Of a stretch of DNA of 64,000 nucleotides, positions 62,447-64,000 are shown in pieces (the first letter of the stretch is position 1; each line of letters opens with the position of its first letter). Both the position numbers and the translations under genes were made by a program. The notes under the pieces are model-generated. The model saw nothing but the letters and a program-made list of their open reading frames with translations, ran no database searches and was not told the DNA's origin. Source of the DNA: Phalacrocorax aristotelis (lineage: Eukaryota > Chordata > Aves > Suliformes > Phalacrocoracidae); NCBI RefSeq assembly GCF_949628215.1, contig NC_134277.1, positions 90,013,963-90,077,962 on the forward strand, given 5' to 3'.

Positions 62447-64000
62447 CTAAGTGCAAAATATTTTAAAAAAAAGAGAAAACAAAAATAGCTTTAGCATATT
62501 TAATTACTATAAACAAGGGTAGAATTAAGAAGGATCAAGATCGAGGGCAGCATTAATCTTGAAACACTGTACAGAAGTATTCAAGTATTATATTCTCAGA
62601 AGAGCTACAGACCATGATTATACATGAAATCAAATGCAAATTTAGTTAAAACATCTGCCATAATATCAATTCTGTTAAATAATTATAATTTGCAAGTACC
62701 ATATTAAACATCTAATATATATTACTTATTATAGGAAATACAGAGTTTACAGCAGCAAACAAACTGACCTCCCCCACCTCAATTGAAAGAGCAATATTTA
62801 GTAGCCTTTGGAAACTTCAAAATGTAAATAATGACTCTGCAAAGTCTTTGAGAGAGAGAGACGGAGGTCTCCTCACTGAGGATAAAGGCTGTATACGTAG
62901 ATATATCCCTGGCAGTCTACAAAATAGTGGGGTTTCCAGGGTTTTCTTTCGTTTGTTTGGAGACTTGTTTGATAATTCATTTCAGCAAAGCAAATGTACC
63001 TTCCCTAAAACTATTTAGAAAACAAATAAGCATTTCATAGAACAATCAGACTTACAATGTGACACAGAGTATTTAGTGAATAGAAATTTTTTCTTACATA
63101 GTGGCAAAAATTAACAATAAAAGACTCCGACTCTTTTAACCTGCTTCCAAGAACACACTGCAATAGCCTCCATTCTTACATGCACAGTGCCTAGAGGTAC
63201 AAGATGCTCACACAGAATAAACAACAATTTGTGGCACAGCCAATAAATACTAATTTTCCCAAAGCTTTAGCCATGAGGAGATAAGGTTGCCTAGAAGCAT
63301 CTTGTGCCCTTTCCAAATGTCAATTTCAGCTATACTGAAACCTCTGTAAAAAATGCAAGGAAAAGTTAAGGAACAGGACAGTCCCACAAAAGTATTAGCT
63401 TCTTAGCATCTGGTTTTATCTATTTACTTAATATTATCAGAGATCATTTACATATTGTTTTCCCCCCAGCTGCAGCAACCAGCAGACACACGAGCACAGG
63501 AATTCTCTGAAATGAGAACACAACCACTAAAAACTACCAAATATAGGACTTCATTTTCAGCACTTATTAGTTCAGGTTCAACAGCTATGGCACGTCTTGC
63601 TAAATTACACTATAACCCAATGTGCGTGATGTAGTGTACATGGTCTTCGTCATACCACACATAACTGTCTCCCTCACAATTACATGCTATTTGGCCAAGT
63701 CCACTGTATATCTAGAACTTTTTTTTACATATTGTTTCCTTTTGTGACAGGGAATTATCTTATACTAAAGACTATATTGTTCTGTGATTTTCTTGGAAGT
63801 TTAGAAATAGCTGGAATAGTTTAAATTGGAATAGGGACAAAACTAGGCAGGAACACTGAGAAATTATGAGGAACATAAAGCGGATAAGAAATGATGTATA
63901 TAAAGCAGTATATCATGTTCTCCTTTCTGAATTATGTTACAGGGAGCTATACAGTTCAAAGGAAGCCTATAGGATAAAAAATTCCAAGAAAACAAGTTAA
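62447..64000 (-). other. ADCY2: ADCY2 intron, continues beyond the window
   Basis: No further ADCY2 exon was recognised up to the right edge, so the upstream exon lies outside. There is a short GA repeat near 62851. Nothing else is seen. Confidence 0.7.

Overview
This is vertebrate nuclear DNA. It has GT-AG introns, a CpG-island promoter and long AT-rich introns and spacers. CR1 LINE tails ending in the ATTCTATG repeat and a solo LTR of a type I associate with bird genomes point to a bird, probably a neoavian species. The species call is an inference. There are no bacterial-type operons, no CRISPR array and no tRNA or rRNA gene that I can see.

Three protein-coding genes can be assembled exon by exon with consistent reading phase. 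(1) Positions 62-4379, plus strand: the last five coding exons of FASTKD3, a mitochondrial RNA-binding FASTK-family protein with a C-terminal RAP domain. A poly(A) signal lies at about 4543. (2) Positions 15437-7731, minus strand: a complete three-exon CFAP90 (human C5orf49), a small cilium-associated protein of 162 residues. Its first exon lies in a CpG island at about 14.95-15.72 kb, with a near-consensus RFX X-box just upstream of its ATG. (3) Positions 62446-22815, minus strand: the last ten coding exons of ADCY2 (type 2 adenylate cyclase). These cover about 444 C-terminal residues, from the second membrane domain through the whole C2 catalytic domain. The 5' part of ADCY2 lies beyond the right edge.

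The neighbourhood ADCY2-CFAP90-FASTKD3 is the one I know from human 5p15.31, which supports all three names. The three genes are not a pathway. They share a conserved block only.

Region by region: 0-4.6 kb FASTKD3 3' end; 4.6-7.6 kb spacer between two converging 3' ends, with one unexplained exon-like ORF at 7226-7346; 7.6-15.5 kb CFAP90; 15.8-22.4 kb spacer, which probably includes ADCY2 3' UTR; 22.8-64 kb ADCY2 exons in large introns. Those introns hold three recognisable younger CR1 copies (35.4, 48.4 and 58.9 kb), an old degenerate CR1 (53-54.4 kb) and a 588-bp solo LTR (50.1-50.7 kb).

The most interesting points are a candidate 27-nt in-frame microexon in ADCY2 (61241-61267), a tandemly duplicated 5' splice site in the ADCY2 catalytic domain that offers an in-frame five-residue insertion (28306/28321), the X-box at the CFAP90 start, and a CFAP90 orientation that appears flipped relative to the mammalian arrangement as I remember it. 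I found no evidence of a wholly new gene system.
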